This document shows positions 53,301 through 61,670 of a stretch of 64,000 nucleotides of DNA, piece after piece; the first letter of the stretch is position 1, and each line of letters starts with the position of its first letter. The stretch is taken from positions 10,709,107-10,773,106 of the forward strand of contig CM043877.1 of the NCBI GenBank assembly GCA_023846275.1. The letters run 5' to 3'. A program made the translations under genes and the position numbers. This DNA is from Vanilla planifolia. Lineage: Eukaryota; Streptophyta; Magnoliopsida; Asparagales; Orchidaceae. The notes under the pieces were generated by a model. That model was not told the origin of the DNA and made no database searches. It saw only the letters and a program-made list of their open reading frames with translations.

Positions 53301-55865
53301 AAATAGTACAGACATTTGTAGGAATCATACATTCGCTAAAGAGTATCCAAGCAGTGAAGATGTCGAATTTATGTGTGACACCTCCTTGATGACTTGTTGG
53401 TAGTGTCCTTGCTAATACCCATAACACTTCTCATCTTGATGTCCGATCACTGTACGGTTGTTATATGTCTTTGATAAATTATCATTAGTATGACAAAGCT
53501 AAACGGTTCGGATGTGGTCTTGACTGCTCAACTAATGTTATATTAAGCATTCATAAGTGAAGGCGTTTTTATAGATTTTTTCCTTTCGCCAAGCAATTTT
53601 TAAAAAGTAGCAGCATACAGGACTTTGAAGAGGACTAGGACTAATTGGTGCTTTGATCTCTGCAGTGGAATGCCGGAATGTAAGCTTGGTTTGAATGACA
53701 GGGTTCTTTTGGAGGCTCAAGGTAGAACAACAAAGGGAAAGGCTATAGACCTGGATGACATCAAGTTCCACCAGTATGTAGTTTGGCTGTACAACAAAAT
53801 TACTTTCTTTTTAAAACTATCCAGTTTTTATGTCCTTAACTGTCAACTTCACTGAAACTAATGATTTAATACGTGTTACTTTGCTAAGGTGTGTCCGCTT
53901 GGCACGTTTTGAGAATGATAGAACCATATCCTTCATACCCCCTGATGGTTCTTTTGATTTGATGACCTACAGATTAAGCACACAGGTTTATCTATTGCAC
54001 CAAAATATATCCTGAATCTTAAAGCTTGGTTTTGTTCATTGTTTTCTCCTGTCACACTTTTTTTTTTCCTTTTTAACTGTGCATTGTTGAATGTTTAGGT
54101 AAAACCTTTAATCTGGGTTGAAGCTCAAGTTGAGAGACATTCGAGAAGCCGTATAGAGATCATGGTGAAGTCTAGGAGCCAATTTAAAGAAAGAAGGTGC
54201 TTCTACTGTTAAACCTAAAAGGTTTTTTCTCCATGGCTGCTGTTACTCATGAATTGTCTTCAATGGTTTAAGTATTTATCTTTGAATCAACTACAGTACC
54301 GCAACAAATGTTGAAATTGAATTACCTGTACCTGCTGATGCTACCAACCCAAGTATTAGGACATCCATGGGTTCTGCTGCGTATGCCCCAGAAAATGATG
54401 CATTGGTTTGGAAAATAAAATCTTTTCCTGGTGGAAAGGTAATATGTAGTAGATAAAGGATTTTTACCAATTTTATACTCTTTTGTTGATCCCTGATTTT
54501 TGACTTGCGGTCATTTGGTTGCATGCAATGAGGTTTTTTTTTCCACTTTTTGGATACTCTTGAATAAGGCAAGACTAGTGAAGGATTTGTGACTCGCACC
54601 ACTTTCTTTCAATTCTAACGCCAAATCTTTTGTTCTCTAGAATTAATTTGTCACATTGCCAATCATATTGACATTCATATACTCTGTAAATTATTTTACC
54701 TTAGTCCCTTTGGTTTCATGTCATTATTTTGACAGCGTGTTCATATTTTAGGAGTACATGTTGAGGGCAGAATTCAGTCTTCCGAGTATAACTGCAGAAG
54801 AAGCAGCACCAGAGAAAAAGGCTCCTATTAGAGTGAAGTTTGAGATCCCATACTTCACTGTCTCTGGTATTCAGGTAAAAAATATCTTGCTTAAAACATT
54901 GTGAATGCATGTCTTTAGTTTGAAACAGTTGATTTACTCAATGGCACTTTTCTAATTATTGTAATCTTTGGTTTTGGATCCATTGAGCGAACAGTCAAAA
55001 TGCTAAGTTATCTTTTGGTTTCTTTTGTTGAACATACGTTCCAATTAGGACATCTCCATTGTTTCACCATGCTTTCTTCAATTTCTGCCAACCATTAATT
55101 AAACAAGTTTGAATTTCAAAATGATTGTATTGGAATACTTTCTTTTATCCTTGGATTAATTGTAATACAAAAGTTAACATAATGAAACTGCAAATGTTGT
55201 CCACTTTTTTCGACATTTGTTTTTTTAATTGTAAAACAAAAAAAAGTATGATGAAACAGCAAATGTCGACATTAAACAAAAATTCTGTTAATTATCTGGT
55301 TGGATATCACACAGGCATCCTTTTCATAGCATCCATGTAAAATGCAACATAACTGTCTTGAAACACAATATTGTCACTTGGTAGTGATTCGTAGATTATT
55401 ATTATATTTGGTTTGAGTGAAGTAAATGAAGAAAAATAAAGTGAAATGGTTTTGATTTCACACGTATCAATGTCATGGTCTTGTATATCTTTAATAAGAA
55501 GGGTTTCGGTGACTTTCTAGTATATGAACGGAATTAAGCAAATGAATTTCTCAAGTGATTGAATTTTTTCATGAATTCATTGTAGAACTATGTTGAAAAC
55601 AAACAAAAAAAATATAACTATGATGAAAAATGAGTATCATTTCCTAATTTTATTCAAATTAAACGCAGTTTATATATTCTTTTCCCAATTACAAGTTCTT
55701 CCTGTAGTGTCACAAAAATACCTCAAAACTCAAATTTTCTTGCTAATTCAACCGCTTATTATACAGGTTCGATACCTAAAAATTATCGAGAAGAGTGGCT
55801 ACCAGGCTTTACCATGGGTTAGATACATAACAATGGCAGGCGAATATGAGTTGAGGTTAATATAA
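41253..55865 (+). CDS. AP1M: AP-1 complex medium subunit (mu1 adaptin)
   Basis: Eleven exons (41253-41381, 41547-41693, 41785-41847, 41985-42161, 42252-42355, 53666-53773, 53889-53985, 54099-54196, 54297-54438, 54752-54874, 55767-55865) join to exactly 428 codons plus TAA, the length I expect for plant AP-1 mu. All introns are GT-AG. Residues 1 to about 140 form the longin-like adaptin-mu N-domain (MAGAVSALFLLDIKGRVLVW). Residues about 170-427 form the mu homology domain that reads Tyr-based YxxPhi sorting signals. F174 and D176 (VFLDVVES) and W413/R415 (LPWVRYIT) match the signal-pocket residues known from mu2. The protein is the cargo-binding subunit of the AP-1 clathrin adaptor at the trans-Golgi network/early endosome and is required for secretory and cell-plate traffic in plants. 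The start is the first ATG and matches the family N-terminus. Intron 5 is 11.3 kb, the others 90-892 bp. Confidence 0.97.
41547..41693 (+). CDS. AP1M: AP1M exon 2
   Basis: Residues 44-92 (VDPDSHDPVVYDNGVTYMFI...), between ttgcag and gtgagt, phase 0. Contains the conserved QHNNVFLM strand. Confidence 0.96.
41785..41847 (+). CDS. AP1M: AP1M exon 3
   Basis: Residues 93-113 (VFKHYFEELEEESLRDNF...), between ttccag and gtgaga, phase 0. A 63-bp exon coding the amphipathic helix of the N-domain. Confidence 0.95.
41985..42161 (+). CDS. AP1M: AP1M exon 4
   Basis: Residues 114-172 (YELLDEMMDFGYPQYTE...), between ctgcag and gtaggc. The end of the N-domain plus the linker to the mu homology domain, including the RPPMAVTNAVSWR segment. 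Confidence 0.96.
42252..42355 (+). CDS. AP1M: AP1M exon 5
   Basis: Residues 173-206 plus two bases of Ser207 (VFLDVVESVNILV...). It carries F174 and D176 of the Tyr-signal pocket. The donor aag|gtgttt opens the 11.3-kb intron. Confidence 0.95.
43057..43580. repeat. tandem duplication, period about 271 bp
   Basis: Copies begin at 43057 (caagggtttttgctgatgtg) and 43328 (caagggtctttgttgatgta). Shared landmarks follow in order: aagt(c/t)ctttggttaa, accTTTGATCAAA, tcatgt(a/g)caaaaagt. The copies are well diverged, so the duplication is old. Other words of the unit do not resemble a transposon end. Confidence 0.75.
47222..47555. mobile_element. possible MITE in AP1M intron 5
   Basis: The segment is bounded by gtttggtttgtaaaatgaaa on the left and an ending ttgaaaggaaacaaacc, giving imperfect inverted ends (ggtttgt ... 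acaaacc). The interior is rich in short atcat / accat words between 47330 and 47520. No convincing target duplication was identified, so the class is unassigned. Confidence 0.3.
49854..51809. mobile_element. solo LTR, 1956 bp, flanked by 5-bp target duplication CTAAA
   Basis: The segment begins TGTCACGCCCCGCC and ends GGATATTACA (TG...CA termini) and is flanked on both sides by CTAAA (49849-49853 and 51810-51814). No primer site, gag-pol or second LTR is present, so it is the recombination product of a full element. The interior contains a 71-bp tandem repeat, homopolymer T tracts (about 50320-50345 and 50756-50774) and a GC-rich block at 51.23-51.77 kb. Reversed, the ends read TGTAATATCC...GGCGGGGCGTGACA. 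That is the orientation I associate with plant Ty3/gypsy LTRs, so a minus orientation is likely but not proven. The open frames inside (for example 51168-51830) are not considered genes. Confidence 0.9.
50477..50680. repeat. 71-bp tandem repeat inside the solo LTR
   Basis: Two almost identical 71-bp units start at 50477 and 50548 (atcacgtcggaccat...cgagatgtctcgatct). A partial third unit recurs at 50636 with cagccctgcacaaagt after a 63-bp step. Such sub-repeats are common in LTR U3 regions and would be candidates for enhancer elements of the parent retrotransposon. Confidence 0.9.
53666..53773 (+). CDS. AP1M: AP1M exon 6
   Basis: Completes Ser207 and codes 208-242 plus two bases of Gln243 (GMPECKLGLNDRVLLE...). 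The acceptor is ctgcag and the donor gtatgt. The phase matches exon 5 across the giant intron. Confidence 0.95.
53889..53985 (+). CDS. AP1M: AP1M exon 7
   Basis: Completes Gln243 and codes 244-275 (CVRLARFENDRTISFIPP...). The acceptor is gctaag and the donor gtttat. FIPPDG is the signature of medium adaptins. Confidence 0.95.
54099..54196 (+). CDS. AP1M: AP1M exon 8
   Basis: Residues 276-307 plus two bases of Ser308 (VKPLIWVEAQVERHS...), acceptor tttag, donor gtgctt. Confidence 0.95.
54297..54438 (+). CDS. AP1M: AP1M exon 9
   Basis: Completes Ser308 and codes 309-355 (TATNVEIELPVPADATNP...SFPGGK), acceptor ctacag, donor gtaata. Confidence 0.95.
54439..54751. other. AP1M intron 9
   Basis: 313-bp AT-rich intron with canonical ends. 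The 103-codon minus-strand frame spanning it (54291-54602) is a shadow of exon 9. Nothing else is seen. Confidence 0.85.
54752..54874 (+). CDS. AP1M: AP1M exon 10
   Basis: Residues 356-396 (EYMLRAEFSLPSITAEE...FEIPYFTVSGIQ), acceptor tttag, donor gtaaaa, phase 0. Confidence 0.95.
54875..55766. other. AP1M intron 10 with a 69-bp duplication
   Basis: 892-bp AT-rich intron. A diverged tandem duplication with a 69-bp step lies at about 55156-55280. Both copies contain ttaattgtaa(t/a)acaaaa and atgaaac(t/a)gcaaatgt. No other feature. Confidence 0.75.
55767..55865 (+). CDS. AP1M: AP1M exon 11 (terminal)
   Basis: Residues 397-428 and TAA (VRYLKIIEKSGYQALPW...). It holds W413 and R415 of the Tyr-signal pocket and ends ELRLI. 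The acceptor is atacag. Confidence 0.96.
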   Translation, partial: VRYLKIIEKSGYQALPWVRYITMAGEYELRLI

Positions 55866-58800
55866 GCCATGTCCAAGAGGGGAGCTGCAGCAAATAATAT
55901 CTGAACAATTCCCAAATGTTTGATACACAAGTACACTGCATTGCTTATTATTCAAACTTTTGTACTTGTGCTGGAAGAAATTAGCAGAAAGCTGCGGCGT
56001 GGAGATGAAGCTATGTCAAATTTAATTGCTGTTTGCCTCATGCTATACGTTTATACATGGTTTGTGCCAGTGTTTGCATGCAAGTATATATTACTTGAAT
56101 CATTCTAGCAGGCAGTTAGAGATTTTGTTTATGTGTCAATGGTCTATGTTTTGGAAGCTTAGATGTTTGGTATATGTATACTTATTTGACTGCTGTTCTT
56201 AAATTTGTGATTTTTTACTAACTGAAATCTTGAGCTTTCATACTAGTCTGTATGCTGGTTAATACCAAATATACCTTTGTAGATTTGAGGTTTTGACCTT
56301 TGGCAGTTTGCATTCGGACTTATGAGATGATTGCTTTGTAATGCAATCTAAGAACTTTTACTGGAATTGCAATTGACCACTGTTTACCATTTTTTTGTTG
56401 TTCAATTTTGCTTTGTTTTTGTCTAAAGTTTTAGTTTTCATTTGTGTTTAGGATCTTTTTTCGTTATATGCATGATGAAAACACTAGTGTGTATATATTT
56501 CAGTTTGAGTGGTAAATGGTTTATGTTGATCATTTTTATCATATTATGGAACTTAGTTAAGATCATAGTGTTTTAGACTATGAGGATGCGTAGGGAATTG
56601 TGTTGGATTATCTAATAGAGTGTCGATCGAGTTATCTCGCCTATTGATTATTTATCGCTTATCTTCTAGTTAAGATCATAGTTTGTTTAGCTCTCACATT
56701 GCCCATTGTAATCTAGTGGATAACTCGCGATAGTTTGTTGCTAAGTTGCAGTTTGGGTGGTTTTAGGGAAGTTTTCATCATCTAAACATTGAAAAATGAC
56801 TTTGTAATTAATTGTTAGATTTGTTTGTTTTGCATCTATTTTTGGATTTGAAGTTTCGAATATTGTCTTAAAAAGTTCAATGTAGTAATGCAAGAAGAAA
56901 TACAATGTGTTAGTATCATTGGAGTTCATTTTAGGTTATCTTTTTCTTTAAGAATTATTTATAAGGTATTATTGCTATTTGCTTTCGAATTTTGATTAGA
57001 ACATCAATTTTGTGGAGTTATAGTTTGGGAATATTTTGAGTGATCAAACATTGAAAAAATCCTTAGAAGTTTTACATATTTTAAGCTCATGCAATGTTCT
57101 AAAGTCTCATATTCAAAGTTTTTAATGATTTTTATACTTTTATTGAAGTTTAAGAGCCTTTAGCATTTTGTAGATTTTGTGAACAAAATCTAGATAGCCA
57201 CATTCTTGTTGCCATTTACCTTATATGGAGCACTTCAATTGCCAAGAAATTTGGTAGGAAATTAGATGTAAAAGCCTCTACAATTTTCTAGCTCATTTCT
57301 TTTCTTGATTCCTAGTCGTTTGATCATAATCTTTTTAGATCTAGTGATGTCTATCTAGAATTATGATGTGCTAACTTAAGTTAAATTTGGGATAGTTTTG
57401 ACCATGCAAATTAGTCCAAATTTCTCTATAGTTTTATGAGATTATTCTTAACTTATAAGGTTTATTTGATATTTTTATAAATTCCTTCATTTTAGTTATC
57501 AATAAAATCGTACCAATTGATGCATCTTTTCTTTCTTGATTTCAAAAATTCATCAAATCACTTCCTTGTGTGTATCCCTAGCAATCTTGATGATTCTTGA
57601 AGTGATGTTAGATTACTTTTACTCAGGGATTAGAGATTAAGTATTATCTTTATTTATTCTTTTTCTAGTCTTTTTTAATTATTTCAAAATATGTTAATAA
57701 TGTTCTTATTTATATCATTTGGTATTAGAACATTATTTTTACTATTCCTTAATAACTTATTGTTCAAATCGCATGTTTATTATCCAAAGTTTTTGCACTT
57801 TTATATTCCAAAGGTGTATTCTAAATTATGTTAAAATGGTAGAAATAAATCATTTCACTACACTTTCTTCACTTATTTGAAAGATGATGGTAAAGTTTGT
57901 AAGCTCATTATTGATCAAAGAAGCTTTATGAACATTATTCAATACATAAGGGTCATTTGTATGCAACTTGTCCTTGAGCTAGGCTCATAACCATATTATA
58001 TTCATAGGTTTATTTTGATTATCCTTCTCACCCATGTCTTTGAAAGTTTATTTTATTTTAGTTTAGTATGACATATGACCAATGTATATTACTCGCATTA
58101 TCTTAGGATAGTTGTTGTTTGATAGCTTGACGGTGAGTCATAATAACCTATTGAATGTTAATTTGTTTTCAAACCATATGCCATCCTTACCTCGAATTCT
58201 CATTCATTCACCCGATCCTAATAAACCTTTTATTGTCTCATCATCTATTCTTTATTATTTGTATCTATTATTGAGATTGGTTTTATACCTCATAGTCTTG
58301 AATGCTCTTTTTGTAATGCATTTTAAGCACGAGACATTAGTCGGGCAAAAAAAATGATATTGAGTGATGTGCATGATTCATCTTATTGTAGAGATATTTC
58401 TATTTTAGAAGGAATTGAGTAGATTATAGGATTAATTGTTTAGATTTAAATTTTGTTCTAGTTTTGGATGAGCAAAGATGCATTTATTCTCTCATAATAT
58501 TTTTTTTCTCAATATTCCTCTAAAAATATCACTAGATGCAATGGTATGCATGATAGTTTAGTTGATGATTTAAGAGATCAAATGATTTTCATAACTTCAA
58601 AAAAAGCAAAATTAGTGCATTCATTCATTGATAGTATTGCTTCTTATTTAGCTATAATGCTTAGTGAGATAGTTGTATCAATTTTATATTTGTTATCATT
58701 ACTAAATCTAATAATCTTATAAAGGGATATAACATATATGAATTTTATATTAACACGTATGTTAGATGGTATTAAGCATTTACAAATATTTGTGGGGATT

Positions 58801-59864
58801 AGATTTATATCACTAGATTTAGACTTTGATCTTTTATTACCACTAGGGTTGATCGATTCTAAACTATGATTTATTTCCAAACTGGTATAGGATGTGTTTT
58901 TTGTTGTAGTTATATGATTTCTTATTTGTGATCCAAGTCATGCTCCTATCATACCATCATGTGATATGTATTTTACTCACTTAGATCTTTTATCAAGAAT
59001 GTCATGGTTAGTATGCTACTCTTAATGACTTGTTTGAGACAATTTTTAGACATTAGGGAAATTTGATGCTGTCCAACTTGATGTGAGTCATATTAGATTG
59101 TTTGATATGGTAGTCAAGGTAGTCTTCTCAACAAGTTGCTTGTGGGCAATATGCTCAAATTGTTGCATCAAGTCAGAAAATCGTCTAGGTCAGGTGGCCC
59201 AAATGACTTAGTGTGTGGTCCAACTTTCATAGCGCTGTTCTATTAGGTGGTTGCTAGGTTTTATGAATTCATGCATCGATGATGTTTTGCAACTCTTTTT
59301 AGCATGGAGATCTTTTGTGGAATTCAAGTTCCAAAATCATCTATCGTGGAATTTCTTTTATTAATACAAAAATAAAATTAAGGTCCAAAGTATCGAACAG
59401 TAATGACAATTTAGTAATAAAATACTTTATATTTTCTCTATTGAATGTTTTCATGTTATTTTTTCATTCACCATGATTAAAAATGTAATGTTATGATTTG
59501 TTTTCGAGTTTTGATTGGAAAATCAAATCTATTAAGTTGTAGAATATGTTTTGAGCTATCAAAAGTTTCATATCTAAAGTTTAACATGATTCTATCATTT
59601 TCTAAATGTTTAAAAAGCTTTTGGGAACAAAAGTCAAATATACTTAATTTTTGTATTTAGTAAGAAAAAATATGTTTTATAATTTATAAATAAACATAAA
59701 TATTATTTTTTTTCCTAAGCATTTATCCATGACAATCTAAATTTTTTAATTAGGTTATTCAAATATAAAATTCAATAAAAAAAATTGTCTAATGTTTATA
59801 AAGCATTCATAGTATTTGTCTTGAACGACGCCCGCATTCTAACAGATGGAGAATAGAGGGAGTT
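55866..59864. other. AP1M 3' UTR and intergenic region up to the PPR gene
   Basis: 4.0 kb. The first few hundred bases should be the AP1M 3' UTR, though I see no decisive poly(A) signal. The rest is AT-rich. A faint gypsy protease relic at 57.88-58.35 kb is listed separately. A tttataaa box at 59795-59802 is the nearest TATA-like sequence to the PPR start codon. No gene is supported. Confidence 0.7.
57880..58350 (+). mobile_element. possible Ty3/gypsy protease-region relic
   Basis: The plus strand reads DDGKVCKLIIDQRSFMNII, then after about 200 bp LFDSLTVSHNNLLNVNLFSNH. These resemble, in order, the gypsy protease segments GKVCxLIIDxGSCxNVxS and RPWLFDRxVxHDGRxNTYSF. The active-site D-x-G/S is altered and stops intervene. 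Similarity is recalled from memory, so this is tentative. Confidence 0.4.
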
Positions 59865-61670
59865 ATGTGTAGCGGATTTAAACTACTGAACTCTTCTGCT
59901 GGAGTCCCACCTCCCGCTCTTCCCTCTCTGCTGCCTCCCTCCCTAAACCCTTCGGCCGCCGTCGTTGATCTCCTCACCTCCCGCCTTCGCCTTCTCTCCT
60001 CGCCGTCATCTGTCCCCTCGCTCATTCCTCCCCATCTTCTTCCCTTCCTCGGTCCTTCCGAGCTCTCTTCAATCCTCCTTCGTACCCAATCCACTCCCAT
60101 CCCTGCCCTCCACCTTCTTTCCTTCCTCCAATCCCGCCACATTCTCACTCCCTCGCCACACCATTTATCTCTCCTTGCTCACTCCCTCACCTTCTCCCGC
60201 CTCTTCTCCCAATCCCTGTGTACCATCTCCCGCCTTGTTCTAACGCACCCAGCAGCTGATCCCTTCGCCTACCTTCTGTGTTCTGCCTCCTCTGGCCGGT
60301 GTAACTGGCATCCCAATGTCTTCTCCCTCCTGGTTAGGGCCTACCTGGGTCTCGGTTTCCTTGGCCGTGCTCTCGATGCTTTCCATCGCTCAGTCCTTAC
60401 TGGATTTCAACCTGACGTGATCACCTCCAATTTCTTACTCGATTCTCTTGCGAAGTTTGGCTCGCTTGAACGCTGTTGGGGGGTCTACTCAGCGATGAGG
60501 AATGCAGGTGTTGTGCCGAATGTTTATACTTTTAACATTCTCATCAACGCTCTTTGCAGAGGGGAGGATGCCAAAAGGGCTAAGGAGTTTTTGGAAGAGA
60601 TAGAAATGGAGGGTTTTGATCCTGATGTTGTCACATATAACACTCTGATAAATGGGTATTGCAGAAAGGGTAGGGTTGAGGAAGCACTCCGTCTATTTAA
60701 GGTGATGTTTAGAAGAGGAGTCGAGCCGGATTTGGTGTCTTACAAGATTCTGATGAAAGGACTCTGCAAGGAGGGGAGGGTCTGGGAGGCGCAGCAGCTG
60801 TTTGATAAAATGCGTCAGAGAGGTCTTGCAGCAGATGAGGCGTGTTATGGAATTCTGGTTTTGGGTTACTGCTGGGTGGGGAAGATGAGGAAGGCGTGGC
60901 TCTTGCTTCAGGAGATGATTGGAGGTGGATACATTCCAGATTGTTTTGTGTGCATGGAGTTTGCGAAAGGTTATGCTAATATAGGGAGGCTGCTTACTTG
61001 TTTGAACACACTTGCGCAGCTTCGCCAGCTTGGGGCAACTGTTTCTTTTGATGTCTATAGATATATTATTAGTGCATTGTGCCTTGAGAGGAGGCCAAAT
61101 GCTGCAAAGAACCTTTTAAAATGGATGGTTGAGGATGCTTGCAAGCCTAGTGTAGATATTTATAATTTGATCATGCAAGCATTTTGTAGTTGTGGTTCTT
61201 TGGTAGATGTATTTCGTCTAAAGGATGAGATGATTGAGAAAGATGTTAGACCAAACCAAGAAACATACAATATTATGATTAGTTTCCTTTGTAAAATGGA
61301 TGGAGCTCAGGAGGGTGAATGTATGATGGAAGAAATGATTTCCTCTGGTCTTGTCCCAGATTCTGTGACTTGCGCTGCCTTAGTAGGTGGATACTGCAGT
61401 AAAGGTGAAGTAGCCAAGGCTGAGTACTTGTTGAAGTACTTTGCATTGGACTTTGGAATTCATGACAATAGAAGCTTTAATACTTTAATGAAGGTGTACT
61501 GTGAAGATGGTTTGGTAGAAGATGCATTTGGACTTCAGAATAGAATGATGAAAATTGGTTTTGTTCCAAACACAGAAACATGCAAGTCTTTGATCCGTGG
61601 ATTGTCCAGAAGTAGATCTATTGGGAAGTTGACGCATGGAGAAGGCCATCCCGAAAGGATAAGAGGATAA
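59865..61670 (+). CDS. P-class pentatricopeptide repeat protein
   Basis: Intronless 601-codon gene. After a Ser/Pro/Leu-rich N-terminus (1 to about 145), 35-residue PPR motifs follow in register from about residue 150 to the end: roughly twelve full repeats (for example 220-254 VYTFNILINALCRGED..., 255-289 VVTYNTLINGYCRKG..., 290-324) and a partial last one from 570. No E, DYW or other C-terminal domain is present, so it is P-class. The family binds organellar RNA with one repeat per base and aids processing or stability. The N-terminus lacks acidic residues, consistent with mitochondrial or plastid import. Length and texture resemble At5g40400-type proteins (about 600 residues). The 5' third is C-rich and the 3' part AT-richer. 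It ends shortly after SLIRGLSRSRS, inside a repeat, so the C-terminus may be natural or slightly truncated. Confidence 0.93.
   Translation: MCSGFKLLNSSAGVPPPALPSLLPPSLNPSAAVVDLLTSRLRLLSSPSSVPSLIPPHLLPFLGPSELSSILLRTQSTPIPALHLLSFLQSRHILTPSPHHLSLLAHSLTFSRLFSQSLCTISRLVLTHPAADPFAYLLCSASSGRCNWHPNVFSLLVRAYLGLGFLGRALDAFHRSVLTGFQPDVITSNFLLDSLAKFGSLERCWGVYSAMRNAGVVPNVYTFNILINALCRGEDAKRAKEFLEEIEMEGFDPDVVTYNTLINGYCRKGRVEEALRLFKVMFRRGVEPDLVSYKILMKGLCKEGRVWEAQQLFDKMRQRGLAADEACYGILVLGYCWVGKMRKAWLLLQEMIGGGYIPDCFVCMEFAKGYANIGRLLTCLNTLAQLRQLGATVSFDVYRYIISALCLERRPNAAKNLLKWMVEDACKPSVDIYNLIMQAFCSCGSLVDVFRLKDEMIEKDVRPNQETYNIMISFLCKMDGAQEGECMMEEMISSGLVPDSVTCAALVGGYCSKGEVAKAEYLLKYFALDFGIHDNRSFNTLMKVYCEDGLVEDAFGLQNRMMKIGFVPNTETCKSLIRGLSRSRSIGKLTHGEGHPERIRG

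Larger units (their letters stand above)
42356..53665. other. AP1M intron 5 (11.3 kb)
   Basis: AT-rich intron between the two parts of the mu homology domain. Listed separately: a 271-bp tandem duplication, a possible MITE near 47.2-47.55 kb and the solo LTR at 49854-51809. The segment 45.5-46.15 kb has overlapping minus-strand frames (45488-45730, 45670-45855) with slightly protein-like texture but no domain I recognise. 51.81-53.66 kb is featureless. Confidence 0.8.

Noticed and set aside
59807..60148. 113-codon Arg/Gly/Glu-rich minus-strand frame
   Set aside because: Antisense shadow of the C-rich 5' end of the PPR gene.
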